A stretch of 32,560 bases of DNA from an uncultured Prevotella sp. (lineage in GTDB: Bacteria; Bacteroidota; Bacteroidia; Bacteroidales; Bacteroidaceae). The translations under genes were made by a program, and so were the position numbers. The stretch spans positions 1-32,560 of the forward strand of contig CALFUF010000060.1 of assembly GCA_937916405.1 (NCBI GenBank), in the 5' to 3' direction. Positions 32,489 to 32,560 of this stretch are shown piece by piece (positions within the stretch are counted from its first letter, which is position 1; every line of letters starts with the position of its first letter). The notes beneath the pieces are model-generated. The model was not told the origin of the DNA and searched no databases. It saw only the letters and a program-made list of their open reading frames with translations.

Positions 32489-32560
32489 TAAAAAAAATAA
32501 CACAAAGTAATGATTAAAAAATAACTTGGGACGATTTGTCTATCTTCCCCTTTGATTGGT

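Overview
The window looks like chromosomal DNA from a Prevotella-like member of the Bacteroidota. Three things support this. First, many promoters fit the Bacteroidota pattern: TTG or TTTG, 19-20 nt, then TAnnTTTG. Second, typical lineage genes are present: a C10 (interpain/streptopain-type) protease with a C-terminal sorting-like domain, DUF4468 and DUF418 proteins, an ECF sigma factor with a small membrane anti-sigma candidate, and a short eukaryote/archaeal-type ProS. Third, there are few Shine-Dalgarno sequences. Most of the window is housekeeping. No rRNA, tRNA, CRISPR array, transposase or phage gene was seen.

Layout. 1-290: a non-coding repeat whose inverted relative lies at 23.3-23.5 kb. 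291-3913: an accessory block read leftward, with a strong promoter (3739-3768), a 47-aa ORF overlapping an ADP-ribosyltransferase-like gene, a PAS-LuxR regulator, a pair of operator-like dyads, a secreted esterase, a broken gene and a terminator (291-326). This is the best candidate for an undescribed system: a toxin-antitoxin-like pair attached to its own regulator and an exported hydrolase. 4-7.7 kb: rpsA and proS (leftward), where the proS terminator overlaps the rpsA promoter and the rpsA leader is structured. 7.8-9.2 kb: OmpA-like lipoprotein and mtgA. 9.2-14.7 kb: leftward run valS, SpoU methyltransferase, prfA, pyrF. 14.8-17.3 kb: mazG, a lipoprotein and rnz. 17.3-20.6 kb: a compact envelope operon with an orphan sorting-domain-like secreted protein, a lipoprotein L,D-transpeptidase, an ECF sigma factor, a single-pass anti-sigma candidate and a CpxP/Spy-like periplasmic protein. 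20.5-23.2 kb: nth, a secreted unknown and a DUF418 membrane protein (leftward). 23.3-23.95 kb: gene-free, with a long hairpin and 22-bp tandem repeats. 24-32.5 kb: DUF4468 protein, S8 protease with duplicated promoters, xseA-xseB with heptamer repeats on both sides of xseA, ilvE, a DUF975 membrane protein and the C10 protease.

The genes join translation (valS, proS, prfA, rpsA, methyltransferase), nucleotide and DNA upkeep (pyrF, mazG, nth, xseAB), wall synthesis and remodelling (mtgA, L,D-transpeptidase) and secreted proteolysis (S8, C10). Family calls come from reading translated motifs; no database search was run.
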